Assembly: GCF_004359215.1 (NCBI RefSeq)
Contig: NC_090611.1
Span: 3,860,267 to 3,924,266, forward strand
Reading direction: 5' to 3'
Source: Bremia lactucae
Lineage: Eukaryota > Oomycota > Peronosporomycetes > Peronosporales > Peronosporaceae
DNA length: 64,000 nt
Positions 1-10,535 of this stretch are shown one piece after another. The notes beneath the pieces are model-generated. The model did no database searches and was not told the origin of the DNA. It worked only from the letters and a program-made list of their open reading frames with translations. The translations under genes and the position numbers were made by a program. Numbering within the stretch: position 1 is the stretch's first letter; every line of letters begins with the position of its first letter.

Positions 1-225
1 GTTGTACTAACGACCGTACCACAAGTGAGGCCATCGCACTCACTCGTAGTACATCCACACGCTTGTGGACGCTCCAAGACGTTCATCAGATGGCCATCTG
101 ATGAACAAGTGGCAGGCATCTTTACGGATCGATGCTGCCAGCTGATTCTTGACTCGTATTTTCTGAGCCAAGGTAAACCTAGGATGACATCAAATTTGTC
201 ATCCAAATCCAGTACGATGAAATCA

Positions 226-522
226 TCATCGTACTGTAAATCTCTTAACGTGTAAAGAAATTTCACTACGCGTTTCATTACTGTTATCGATGCGCCTGTC
301 GCTGGACGCACCGTCATCCGTTGGAGGGATGTCGCGCTCAACAAATTTGAGCCTACGACACTCTAGCGAGTGGCGACGAATAAAGTTATTCGACGCTATG
401 CAGTCCACTATGACTCTAAGTGACAAATCATTTGTCACTTTTAACTTTAAGGTGATGAGGTATCCCTCATCACCAGGTGCAGAGACACATAATGATTGTG
501 TGTCTGGAGCAACGTTTGTCAA
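226..522 (-). pseudogene. Aspartic protease fragment of element A
   Basis: The 98-residue frame contains VDCIASNNFIRRHSLE, which lines up with the usual retroviral-type protease stretch D-S/T-G-A-S-N-N-F. The active-site triplet is altered: DCI stands where D[ST]G is expected. Element D has the same DCIAS variant, so the change predates the split of the two copies and is not a private mutation. The frame is not continuous with gag upstream. Without the Gly of the D[ST]G motif I would not expect a working enzyme, although a relaxed motif cannot be excluded. Confidence 0.55.
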
Positions 523-553
523 GAGATTTGCAAATTCTCTTGAGGTTGCTGGA

Positions 554-814
554 TCAGTAGGGCATTGAGCCCCTACTGACCCCGTCCATTTTTTGGCGGT
601 CCGCCTGACTGTTGCGATTTCGCAACAACGTCGGACCCGCGACCGTTGCCATTTTTAGCATTCGGTCCAACATTACGTTTAGTACCTTAGGTACTAAGCG
701 TGGGGCACTACACTCATGAGCGTAGTGTCCTAATTTTGGGCAGCGAGGATATTTCTGCAATCTCTTATTGCTCGAATAGCGAGGTCTCTCGCTTTCGACG
801 TAAGAGAGGTCCAT
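554..814 (-). pseudogene. Gag nucleocapsid region with broken zinc knuckle, element A
   Basis: This is the C-terminal gag region. The segment DLSYVESERPRYSSNKRLQ is nearly identical to DLSYVESEKPRSSSYKRLQ in element D. The CCHC knuckle reads YPRCPKLGHYAHEC, so the first cysteine of C-x2-C-x4-H-x4-C has become tyrosine; element D keeps it (CHRCQKIGHYANEC). The fragment is out of frame with the gag N-terminal part at 857-1339. It is a decayed RNA-binding domain, not a host gene. Confidence 0.7.
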
Positions 815-856
815 GGGTCAAAGACCTTAATACCTGTGGGTCGCGCAACTTAAGGC

Positions 857-1339
857 TCAATACCCAAGTTTTGGCACGACTGCCAAATTTGATTGAGCGA
901 ATGCGACTTGCATTTGCTCGTCGACGATGTGACGCGCCCTTATGGCATCGTCCAACTCGACAAACCATCTCAAGAGGGAGTCTTCTTCGACTCCCCTATA
1001 CTTAGAGATATCAATCTTTAGAGTTTCGGGACGACGCGTATGCGTCATCCCAGGTACAGGGGTCTGTACCTGTTGTAACCTCAACAGTTCTGCCTGTTGA
1101 GAGCCTTGCTGATTCAGCAAGGCTACCTTCTCCTTCATCTCGTCAAGTTCATGTTGTATGAACTTGGCGATGGCTGAATGGAGGGCATCTCTGTCCAAAT
1201 TGGACAGCATTGCCAAGATTGCATCGTTTCCTACGGTCGAACTTATTCGTTCGACCGCACTCTTTTTAAAGTCACTTAGAAAGGAGTAGCTTTCACGCGA
1301 AACGTGATGCGTGTTCCCACTATCATCTAACATGTCCAT
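857..1339 (-). pseudogene. Gag N-terminal and capsid-like region, element A
   Basis: An open frame of 160 residues begins MDMLDDSGNTHHVSRES. It contains a heptad-like stretch (DEMKEKVALLNQQGSQQAEL), then the start of the Retrotrans_gag region (LKIDISKYRGVEEDSLLRWF, followed by VELDDAIRARH). The ATG lies about 40 nt inside the primer-binding site, as expected for the first gene of an LTR element. The frame ends before the zinc knuckle, so Gag is truncated relative to family members. The start codon sits inside a perfect 12-bp-arm hairpin (1323-1348), which would place the initiation site in mRNA secondary structure. Confidence 0.7.
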
Positions 1340-1377
1340 GTTAGATGAAGGAAATGTGGTCCTTGGACGGACTACAG

Positions 1378-1387
1378 AGTGCTACCA
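1378..1387 (-). promoter_or_regulatory. Primer-binding site of element A
   Basis: The minus strand reads TGGTAGCACT just inside the LTR. The same ten bases follow the 5' LTR of element C and the putative LTR of element H. The TGG start pairs with a tRNA 3' CCA end. The sequence resembles initiator-Met primers, but the tRNA was not identified. Confidence 0.6.
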
Positions 1388-1389
1388 GG

Positions 1390-1837
1390 TGTAACGGGGC
1401 ACTACGACTTTCACTGCTTCAGTACAAATCCACTTCGCACTGCTTCAGTTGCGAGTGGTGTCTTACGTCACTTCACGTACACTAGTACGTGCAGAGGAAG
1501 ACTTTTCTTTAAGGTAACTAGATTAAAGAGGGTTAAATGAGAACTGTATTAATATAATTAAGTATCTCTTCTTTCTATCTGTTAACTCTAACTTGATTAT
1601 AAACTAATACTAAATATGCAACTGAAATCTTATCTTATCTAACTCTCTCTTTTGTCTACATTTACAGTTGATAAGTCTGCGGGATAAATAGATATAATGG
1701 CCTATACCTATTTATGGATAAGATTTTTTGAACATTACTTCTTAAAGAAATATCCTCCAAATATTATTTACCTTTCGAATATACACTTTTTAACAACCTA
1801 TAAGTGTTCATTTCATGTAACGATACACCTCGTTACA
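1390..1837 (-). repeat. 5' LTR of element A
   Basis: About 448 bp, bounded on the plus strand by TGTAACGGGG and CTCGTTACA, so it has TG...CA-type inverted ends. The solo LTR at 24015-24443 is the same family in the opposite orientation, and the LTR split by the MULE (34187-37602) is a third copy. The primer-binding site lies directly inside it. Confidence 0.75.
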
Positions 1838-2340
1838 AACGGCCTAAGTTGCCTTTAGGGGGCAACTAGGTTTTCTTTTTCGGGAGCGAACCGCAGCGTA
1901 TCACGGCCCCTCTCCCGTTAGCAATGTTAAACTGAGGCTAACTTTTTTCTCGAAGTGATCTTTATGATCACTTCGTTTCTGGCGATGCATGTAAGCATCA
2001 CCAGAAATTGTAATCGTCGATGAAATCATCACAAGATGACTCCACAGTATGAGATTCAAACGTGCCAAATAACGTCGCGAACAACTCATTGGTTGTTTCA
2101 CTATAATCCGTAGGTGGATTCGGCCCCTGGCGAACCGGAGGCCGCTATGGTTGTCCTTCATTCAGACAATAACGCCGACTCGTAAAAGTCACCTCAAATC
2201 GGAGGTGACTTTTTCTCCGCAGTAGACGCCTGAGCGTCTTCTATAATGTTTGCATAAGTAGCTGCTACTCGCAGTCGTGTAGCTGCCCGGTTTGCGGCCT
2301 TGCAGACCACGCCCACGGGCTCGGGTACCATGCGGAAGCA
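1838..2340. other. Hairpin-rich retroelement remnant, unassigned
   Basis: No convincing intact gene. The stretch has the same inverted-repeat texture as element A: arms 1951-1960/1966-1975 (10 bp) and 2184-2195/2202-2213 (12 bp). On the minus strand a short frame contains PNPPTDYSETTNELFATLF, which looks coding but matches nothing I recognise. It is probably part of another gypsy element next to A. Confidence 0.4.
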
Positions 2341-3390
2341 AACTTATGGACACCAACGAATGCTAACCTGCAAAGAGGGATCTCTGTTACTCTACATCAT
2401 TCGTTATAGTGACAATTAGTTAGGGGTGATTTAACGGGGTGTTGCGTCACATAAATATTATTTCCTTTAAGAGGGAAGAACAAATATCATTTTATATAGA
2501 GGAAAATAATAAAGATGTTATCCATTAGTAATTTCACTTAATATCGAAGCAACAAGCAACACTTTGTTAAATTAGTAATTGAAAGTTGAATCAACCCCGC
2601 CAAAGTTACTAGACACGATTGGGCGATGCGCAAGGAGGCAAACAATGGCAAGCAACTATGAGGAGATCAAAAGCTCATGTCATTGGGACATTGCTTCAAC
2701 CTATGTGTGAATCGATTAAGGTGCGTTTGGCAGTACGGCGGACCCATTAAGAATAAGTCTTTTTGTTCGTGTTAGCGCGACTTCACATTCGAGAGTAGCA
2801 CTTTAATCGTGGCAGCACGTGGAATACTGTATAAAATAAATGTATGACGAATGGCAAGATTGAAACTACAGATAAGGCTTTATCGTTAGTCGCGTGCATC
2901 AAATGAAAGCTTGTTAGTGTTTGTTGTGAGTGCGAGCACTCTACAGCTCCGCTTCAATGCACCCTTTTTCCAATCGAACTTTGTTGACGTTATCTCGCGG
3001 TAGATCCCTTTTATGAGCACATTTCGTTTCGAACAGATTATCGATGTAACAGATCTCCAACTGCCGGCTATCGCTAAGTTCAACTTTCAAAAAAAACTCC
3101 GCCACCTTTAAACGCAACTTTGCTTTGTCTTTATCATGGATGATCTTGTGTCTCCAACGTCCATTGCTCCGCCCAGGCACTGTCTGGTACATAGGGAAAA
3201 ATGTACAAAAATATGGGTCACATTAATGGCAGTGCGGATGCAAAGACCGTGGAAATTGCGATAGATCAATATGTATACGTATCATCTTATCTGCGCCATT
3301 TCTTAGTAGCTCCATCACCCTTCCCATTAGCTCACTGTACTATGAGGTGATGGCAGTGGTGTCGATTCACATATTATCTGCGACTACGCA
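2341..3390. other. Mostly featureless region with a possible LTR tip
   Basis: Around 2433-2455 the sequence AACGGGGTGTTGCGTCAC resembles the start of the A-type LTR (compare 24016 onwards), but the rest of the LTR is not recognisable. A minus-strand 83-residue frame at 2941-3192 has no family I know. No other gene is supported. Confidence 0.3.
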
Positions 3391-3502
3391 CTACAGCTGG
3401 TAGCTCATCGCTGCCGCCGATTCCAGAGCAATCTGCTTCTCCAATGTGCGGCTCTCCGGCCACGATGCCTAAAGATCCTACGGAAGAGTAGCGGACGCGA
3501 TT

Positions 3503-4990
3503 ATGGCAAAACCATCAGGTTCCTCTTCTGAAGGTGAGCATGAATCCGCCGACGTTTCGGTGGATCCACAGCCTCCAGCCGTCACTGCCAAAGACCTACC
3601 TTCTTGTACGGAACCGCATCCGGACACGCGTCCGACGATGGCTGGCGTGCTCGGTCGTCAAAACATCTTCGGCGAAACTACGCTAAAGCTGATGCCGCTC
3701 GTCGTCGTGTGGAGACTTCCAAGCCTCATGCAAATGATATCGAATGGATCGAGCATCAATATGTCATAGGTGGCAATTTGTCTTTCATAGCGCCTCGTAT
3801 CAACCAGGCACGGCCGTATGATCTTCCCCGTGCCAAGTGTAACATAATTATTGTTACTTGCCGAACTCTAGCGCAAACCTCTCTTCGGGGATTACAGGGT
3901 CGCTTTTGGGAAACACCACGGCAATACCTCTCTTAAGGACCTCTACGAAAGCCACGAGATTTGCCAAATCTGAAAAAATCCTGGCGGAGATCGACATGTC
4001 GAATTGAACTCTAGAGAAGCATGTCTGAGGCTCGAATGCACGAAGGTGAACATCCTGGGCAGTGTCTTCTCGCTTAAGGACTTCGACGCCCTCGGTGGTA
4101 AATTCTTTATTGAACACCTCAAATATGGATCGGGTACGGACACCAGCCTAGTTCTCCACCACCTCCTCCTGCTTGGCTGCAAATACATTTACGACACGTT
4201 TCGTGAAGAAGACGTGGTAACTGGTATCACGTCTGCCACCTGGCGCGTATACATCTTGACTAGTTCATGTCTCAGCCCGCTAATTGTGAACGGTGTTTTA
4301 TGTGATCAAGAGCTTTTCGGCAACATGCTGCATTCAGTTCATGGTAAGTACGCTTTGTTCCAATCGGAAAGAATGCCGTTTGGTTCACACCACAGGATTG
4401 AGTTATGTACGCCTTCTAGCGTATTCCTTCCACCCGTAACGGCCATGCCTCGCCGCAATTGCAGGACCGCACCACCTTCCCCGTCAATTTACGCGCCCGT
4501 TACGCGAATGCCTGCGGCTGCTGCAAACGTTACGATGATAAACAAGAAAATCTCACTTCAACAGGAAGTTAAGAAGATTAGAAAGAGGGAAGGCCAGCTC
4601 AGCCACGGAGCTCTGCATGAGAAGCCGTCCGCTGCTAATCAGCTTGTCGCGATTTCGTACACCTCCTCCGATGCGCTGTCAATCTCTACCTCTCCAGGGT
4701 ATCAAGTTAAAATTACCTCTCCTGTAGCCCCAGGGCCAGAAACTTTCCGCCAATGCAGCTGACGAACGATAAAAATTATGGATTCATCGATCCGTCCGCG
4801 TGCAAAAAACGGGGTCGCAATGGTATTGATTATTTCAACATGCTGGTCAAACAATCGATAATCCCACTCGATGAAATTGCCACTACCAACAAATTTCAAG
4901 CATTCCAGACGTTGAGGTCCCCTTCGAATTAAAGAACTTGACAGCGGGACATGAAACATGGTAAGGTTTTATCTTTGGAGGTCACGCACC
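3503..4990 (+). pseudogene. LINE ORF1-like region
   Basis: The best frame (4004-4762, 252 residues) contains DALGGKFFIEHLKYGSGTDT and YIYDTFREEDVVTGITSATW, followed by RVYI. I recognise this as the nucleic-acid-binding-type ORF1 found in oomycete L1-like elements; the assignment is from memory, not from a search. Upstream, frames at 3503-3769 and 3604-3936 are short and overlapping, so the N-terminal part is frameshifted. Further coding-like residues continue to about 5476 in shifted frames. There is no intact start-to-stop ORF1. Confidence 0.45.
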
Positions 4991-5649
4991 CTGAAGCGCT
5001 ACACACCTCGACCGAGTCTGCCTTCTTTATTAAAGCACCACACGAAAATTAGAAAATCAACCAAAGCGTCGTTTATACTGGAAGCGGCCGAGGCGATGCT
5101 AAAGGATAAGCAAACGGAACTGCTCGGGGTTCTCCCTGACCTCCTCCAGGAGGCAGACAACAATGTCGACGGCATACACAAGATATTCAAGAAAGCCGCG
5201 AATTCGGCCAGCTTCACCAAGAAAGCGGTAGAATCTCCTTCAACAGGGCTCTGTCGTTGGCGATGGTCGATGGCGGAACAGCAGTTGCAGAAACTGCCCA
5301 ACTACTTGCTGTTAATAAAGTGTTGTGCGACTAATCCGACCGCGGACACTACCTTTCCAACGAAATGGAAGGAACCTATGGGTACCCTGTTACTTCCAAG
5401 CGGGAGGATATCTTCGACATGTGTGATTATGGTCGGCGATGACCCCTGCAATCGCGGAATTACCTCGAGCAACTAGGGCATTCAGATTGTTTGAGCTTTC
5501 GCTCAGGTCTATCGATCCCGTCATATTCTCTAATAACCATATATCTTGAGTCAGCCTGCTGAGTGGATACCGCGCATCGCACACGTCTTTTCCACTTCAA
5601 CATCCTACTTTGTCGTTTGCAGTCAGAGCTGGGTTCTCACTGCTTAAAC

Positions 5650-6786
5650 AATGGCAAAAGGAACAGTGGACGGGGATCTTCTGGAAACATTCGAAGCTCT
5701 GCGGACCCTCGACCGCTTCTTTTCGGTGATTTCCTCGGTCGTAAAGCTTTGGGCCGTGAATGGGGACATTGGACTTCTAGTGAGGGGGCTAGCTACTTGG
5801 TGCTAAAGTTGCCTCATCCTCGACATCGTGGAGCAACATCAATGTTCTTACGGTGGACATCAATGACAACAAACAGAATGAATGTTCCCTCGTCGAGAAT
5901 TTGCAGATCAAGTACTCTCTCTAATGTTAACAAAATACTAAGCTTACCGATCCAAGCACCTCGCCAACTTCAAATTCTATCAAGATCGAGTTACACACAC
6001 CACTTTTTCTCGAGTGACTTGATCCCACTTGTTTCGCCCCACACGGGGTCGAAGCGACGGAGTAGTCACTATTCTTCGATCCGACTTTCAAGGATTTGAT
6101 TCGGCTGTTGATGTCTCCCACCTGACTGTTCGTGGGTCACTATCTTGTAGTGAAAGTATTGGATGATGAGAAGCCTATCTACATGCACAATGTGTATGCA
6201 CCGGCGGATCGCCAGGACAAAGACCAATTCTTCTCGAGTCTGGACAGTGGAGAGTTTGACGGTAATGCAACTCATCTTGTGTTGGGGGACCTTGAACACC
6301 TCACTAGGTCTACGACTCGAATCCTCCAGTCCTGTTCTGAGATATAACCCAGGCCGGTATAGGTGTCTTCAATGGTAGTAAGCCTGGGCAACGTAGATCC
6401 TTGGAGGATCCACTTCGCTAACAAGCGAGTCTTCACTGGTTTATTCCCCAACGAACCGTCTAAACAACGTATTGATCTCAGCTCCATTCTCCGATCGCTT
6501 TCATGGGGAGTTCCAGTACTTCCAACCGCAACACGCCGGCGATCATATGGCTTACAGTGTGATTTTTAGGTCAGGCTCTCAGCTTCATGGTCGTGGCCAT
6601 TGGCGATTCCCTTACTACCTACTGGAGTATCGCACGGTGGTGGAAGCAATATAAAAATGGCCGAACTGGTACGTGACGCATCCGTACTAAACTGAACCCC
6701 GGCAAAGTCTGAGATGAGTGGAAACAGAACCTCACCCAACACACTAAGTACTCTGGTATGCGTGTCGTCACGAGAGCGGTGATCAT
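5650..6786 (+). pseudogene. LINE ORF2 AP-endonuclease-like region
   Basis: Scattered frames read in order as an exonuclease-endonuclease-phosphatase domain: LYNV-type YMHNVYAPADRQDKDQFFSS (6182-6241 region), THLVLGDLEH (about 6269), NPGRYRCL, WRIHFANKRVFTGLFP (about 6400), and HAGDHMAYSVIFRSGSQLHG (about 6530-6590). The last stretch holds a GDH triad resembling the catalytic SDH of the family. Stops and frameshifts separate all of these. The reverse transcriptase that should follow is absent. The order and spacing make chance resemblance unlikely. Confidence 0.55.
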
Positions 6787-7355
6787 TGTAGTAGGTTTGT
6801 ACCTTTAAATGGGGAGGGGGTCGTTTTAAATTGTGGTTTTAACGTTTCCCTTTATTTTACACGAAGTATCTCACTAATAATATATTGTGATTTTGAACAG
6901 AAAGTAACAGAGGAAGTAAAGTCAGTTGCGCCTTCGATTGTGACCTCCTATCACAAAGCTCATTTTTCGTCCGAGATCAGACCCTTCATGCGCACTTACC
7001 AATTAGGAAGTATTTTTCAGACTGATATATATTTAGTTGTATTAAATATAAATACATATTTCTACCAATCAAAAATGTAATCTTTGTAGATGACACTAAT
7101 ACGTATTGCGAGCGTATCTTTCTAGATACCTTGCGTAACAGATGACGCTAGCCGTCATCACGGATGACGCTAGCCATCGTCCCTCCTAATGTGAATGCAC
7201 CTAGTGTATCACATACATAAGGGTTGGTCACAACGTGAACCACACCCGAGTGGTGGGTTAAATTACTTTATATCAAGTAATTGACCAATTCCTTAAGCAC
7301 ACCAAGGGCACCTACCGGGGACTGTGTAACATCAGGGCAACTTATGCCCGTTACA
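6787..7355 (-). repeat. 3' LTR of element B
   Basis: The reverse complement matches the LTRs of element C over most of its length, for example the segment around 7190-7300 against 52860-52960 and 59335-59450. The end at 7355 (GTTACA) corresponds to the LTR start TGTAACGGGC. The 6787 edge (TGTAGTAGG) is less sure; it coincides with the end of recognisable LINE sequence. Confidence 0.65.
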
Positions 7356-7489
7356 CCATTCCCCCTTTAAGAACGATTTTTTTTCAATATTCGTCAAAGC
7401 GGAAGGAGGAATGCGAGCTGCTTTACGCACCGCTAGTTCTCCCAGTCACTGTAGCGACATGTATTTACACACGTGAACGTGCTTAATCG

Positions 7490-8370
7490 GTGTCACGTGC
7501 CAGTCATTTTGAACGTGGCAATGTGACGGATGGCGTATCAACGATGCCACCTCCATCTGAATGGCTTCATTTGAACGGGCCAAGAGCGTCACTCCTAGAG
7601 CGCGCTCTTATAGACGCTCATAAATATTATGGCGTCTTTAAATCATGGAAGGCTCATGCAAAATCGCTCGGGCGTAATTTCCCGAATCCGGTCGTGTTGC
7701 GTTGAAATGAAATGCCCGACATTTATGAGGCGAAATTCATGCGCCGCATTCCGATGCGATAAAATAGCGGTCGCAGCGAATTAATTTCGCCCGCTTGTGT
7801 GTGAAAGAAATCATGGGCGGTACTGTACCCCCTATTTCTTCTCACAACGCTACTTCTGCTAGTCCATTTGAGACTAGTGAAGAGGCCTCAGCTGGTGCTC
7901 CTGTTTATAGGCAGCCACCAAGCCGGGCACGTCAATACGTAGGGCATCGATCGGTTCCGAAGAGTCAAAACTCATCGGTAAGCTCTCCATTGAAATCTGA
8001 TACCTTTGCCTCACGTAGCGGTGGGCAAGCAACCTTCCAACAAGGAGGCGTTGCTTTCCACCCGCATCCATCAGTGCAGGCGGCGCCCGATAGAAGTGGC
8101 GATCTCGCCCACCTAATCGCGGTTGCCTTACCTTTGTCCGTTCAGTCGCAGGCGTTAAGCGCTGCCGAGCGACGTATTGTGGATCTCGAGGGTCAAGTCT
8201 TGCAACTAACCTCGGATCTTCAGGATGTCCGCGCGGAGGATCTTAAGGGTAATAAACGCCTGAAACTTCGGTTTGACATCCTGGAGAAGTTGATGCTAAG
8301 GTACCCGCATTATGCGCGTGGTATCCCTCGCTCTCCGGGTCCTTTTCGTGGTGGGACGGCATTCGGCTGA
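7490..8370 (+). pseudogene. Antisense ORF in the 3' region of element B
   Basis: Two frames (7490-7705 and 7795-8370) on the strand opposite to element B encode a protein also found antisense in element C. Shared stretches include GPRASLLERAL, YYGV-KSW and TSASPFETSEEASAGAP. The second frame overlaps the chromodomain on the other strand and then continues into a predicted coiled coil (LSAAERRIVDLEGQVLQLTS, residues about 120-140). I do not recognise a family. Element C has an N-terminal extension that is missing here. A stop and a frame change between the two pieces make this copy non-functional. Confidence 0.45.
7874..8071 (-). pseudogene. Integrase-linked chromodomain, element B
   Basis: The frame reads VGRLLAHRYVRQRYQISMES and then EPIDALRIDVPGLVAAYKQEH. 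Compared with the intact copy in element C (58064-58240, with VQWKGYPKSYESWEPIDTLR), the aromatic QWKGY...SWEP core is damaged here: S-M-E-S-L-P replaces the W-K-G-Y-P stretch and F-D-S-S-EP the SWEP. Chromodomains of chromoviral integrases guide insertion to particular chromatin marks; loss of the aromatic cage residues would abolish that. Confidence 0.65.
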
Positions 8371-8386
8371 TAGTACCATCGGTCTC

Positions 8387-9697
8387 TTAGACGGATGGGG
8401 TTGTGACCTCATTTGGGTCTACATACCGTTTCAGACAGCGCACGTAAAATACGGGGTGCGTCTTCATCTGCAGGGGGAGGGTGAGTCTATAGTTAAGGTG
8501 TTCAATCTCTTCTGCCACCGTAAAGGGCTCAATGGACGGGCAACAACTTCGTAGTACCTCCAGGTAGTAGAAAAATTGCATTCTTAGGCAGTGTTAGCAG
8601 TACTTAATTTTACCTCCCCCCACTTTAAAGCGTTCATTCTTTTTTGCGACCATTTCGGTCCGCATATATTTTTTTATTGACCTGGGGGTTTGCCATCGCG
8701 TCGCGGACTTTTCGTGTGATGGCTAATCGCTCATCCACAAAGCGTTGAGATTCGCTCACGCTCTTGGCATCAAACTCGCCTATGACACCGCCGAGAGGTC
8801 GGTCATAGGACGTAGATTTATTGACCATTGCTACATGGCAGGGTTACTAGGGCAATTTTCTGTCGTTGAGATGATAACCTCGCGGGTCATCGTCATATTG
8901 ACGAAACTATGTCCTCTTTTGCACCGAGCATGGTGAGGGGCCCTCCCTCACTAAGAATCGGGCTGCGCACAAACGAGACTGGTTTCTAAGGATGGTGCAG
9001 TCCGTTAATATAAAACGGTGTCTCACCCGTACCGATGTGGACACTGTTATTTATAGCAAACTCCACAAAGTACAATTGCTTGCTCCACTCTATGGGAGTT
9101 GCTATAGTGCGTAAGATATCCACCACGACCCGATTGGCACGTTCTGTTTGGCCATCGGTCTGGGGATGATCTGCGGTCGACATCTGGAGCTTGCTACCTA
9201 GCAGCTCGAACACATGTCGCCACAAACCAGACTTAAAACGTGGATCCCTGTCCGATATAATGAACTTGGGCATCCCATGTAGTCGGTAAATACGATCCAG
9301 GAACAAGAGAGCTGCATCCTTGTCTGTATCGATGTTTTATATGGTGCTAAATGCACTATTTTTCTCAGTCTGTCTACAAAGACAACAAGCCACGTCCGAC
9401 CCTTATGATCGGGCGGCATGCCAACTTAAGGTCCAGACTTACTGACTTCCAACAGTTGGTTGGAATCGGTAGTGGCTTCAGTAGCGCACTGCTGGACGGT
9501 GCAGGCTTAATGCGCTGACACAGTTCGCAAGAGCGAATATAGTTGGCCACCCATCTATTTAGGTGTGGCCAACAAAATTCATCTGACTCTCGGAAGAATG
9601 TCTTTTCACGGCCCAGGTGCCCAGTAGATGGTGCATCATGGAGCTCGTAAAGGATCATCAGGTTAAGATCTGTGTCATGAGGCACATAGATTCTCAA
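8387..9697 (-). pseudogene. Integrase region of element B
   Basis: Reading down from 9697, the zinc-binding part contains HDAPSTGHLGREKTFFRES and then CELCQRIKPAPSS. The catalytic core follows in a shifted frame (9198-9419: PDHKGRTWLVVFVDRLRKIV) and at 8986-9306 (ISDRDPRFKSGLWRHVFELL, then HPQTDGQTERANRVVVDILR), which keeps the second Asp and the Glu of the DDE triad. The C-terminal linker (8387-8581) has KTHPVFYVRCLKRY. Frame changes between pieces rule out one continuous product. Confidence 0.75.
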
Positions 9698-10052
9698 GGG
9701 ATCACAAGGTGACAGCTGATGTCATAACAGGCCGTCGCTGTAGCTTTGCTTTCAGGTCCGATGAAAGGTTACCTATGTCCACCAAAGTGATCCAACAGCA
9801 GGCGACTGTAGCTCTCTTTTATTTCAGAGGCTAATGAGCTCGTCACGTGGTATGCCTTCATGGCTGCCAACGATGACGGCTGAAATTGTGCTTCGGCACT
9901 AGACGCACTTTCATGGTGCTTGCCTCGAAGTCTGGTCTGCGCGGTAAAGCGTCAGCCAAGACATTCGACTTACCCGGCTTGTATAACTTTGTAATTACAT
10001 TCAGAGAAGAATGTAAGCCATCTTGCCATTCTAGGCGAGAGGTGCGGTGAGT

Positions 10053-10535
10053 TTATTGCGGCCCGTAGTTATGCATGATTCGTATGAACCACAAATGGCT
10101 GGTGCCCAATAGGTGCACACGAAAGCTGACAAGATTATACTTTATTGAAAGTAGCTCTTTTTCATGCACAGGATAATTCAGTTCCGCGGCTTTTTGAAGC
10201 CGTGACTTATAAGAGATGACGCGGTCAGCGCCGTCGTTATCCTTCTGCATAAGTGTGCTGCCGATTGCAAAATGACTTGCATCGCAACCGACGCTTAAAG
10301 GCTTATCCGCGTCTTGCAATGCCAAGCCCGGTGCCTCTACAAGAGATTGCTGTGCTGATGTGAGCGCATCGTCTTGTTCTTTTAACCAAACCCCTTCTGC
10401 GTTTTTTGCAAGGAGGTCAGATAATGGTTTAGTTTGCTCAGCAAAATTCTCGCTATATTTATGCAAGTAATTAGCGAGCCCTAGGAAACAGCGCAAATCC
10501 TTCACATGCCGTGGAATTGGCCATTCCTTTACCAA
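10053..10535 (-). pseudogene. RT connection and RNase H region, element B
   Basis: An open frame of 160 residues begins VKEWPIPRHVKDLRCFLGLA, the end of the RT thumb, and continues into RNase H: PLSVGCDASHFAIGSTLMQK carries the first catalytic Asp, followed by RVISYKSRLQKAAELNYPVH and EKELLSIKYNL with the expected Glu. The long uninterrupted frame suggests relatively recent decay. The downstream FVIYTDH motif is degraded. Confidence 0.75.

Larger units (their letters stand above)
81..1348. repeat. Dense series of short perfect inverted repeats inside element A
   Basis: Hand-checked perfect arms (left/right): 81-93/94-106 (13 bp, no loop); 182-189/197-204; 210-220/226-236 (11 bp); 418-427/431-440 (10 bp); 451-460/465-474 (10 bp); 555-562/571-578; 611-617/620-626; 1051-1058/1065-1072; 1080-1087/1094-1101; 1102-1112/1114-1124 (11 bp, 1-nt loop); 1144-1152/1158-1166; 1191-1198/1200-1207; 1234-1242/1249-1257; 1323-1334/1337-1348 (12 bp). 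Thirteen have arms of 8 bp or more within about 1.35 kb. They lie inside the gag and protease coding region, not only in spacers. Confidence 0.9.
1..1837 (-). mobile_element. Ty3/gypsy element A, 5' portion (LTR, gag, protease)
   Basis: Read on the minus strand from 1837 down: LTR, primer-binding site, gag, zinc knuckle, then the start of an aspartic-protease region that leaves the window at base 1. Reverse transcriptase and integrase would lie outside. The domain order is that of a Ty3/gypsy retrotransposon. Gag starts with residues MDMLDD, the same start seen in element D, so A and D belong to one family. Several frame breaks separate the gag and protease pieces, so this copy is probably dead. 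Confidence 0.8.
3390..6786 (+). mobile_element. Decayed L1-like LINE (ORF1 and endonuclease part)
   Basis: Two protein signatures appear in order on the plus strand: an ORF1-like region (about 3500-4990), then an AP-endonuclease-like region (about 5650-6760). No reverse transcriptase follows: the sequence meets the LTR of element B at 6787, so the LINE was truncated there or interrupted by that insertion. Frames break many times. I saw no poly(A) tail or target duplication. Confidence 0.6.

Noticed and set aside
2941..3192. 83-codon minus-strand frame with charged residues
   Set aside because: No recognisable family, and neighbouring sequence is transposon debris; too weak to call a gene.
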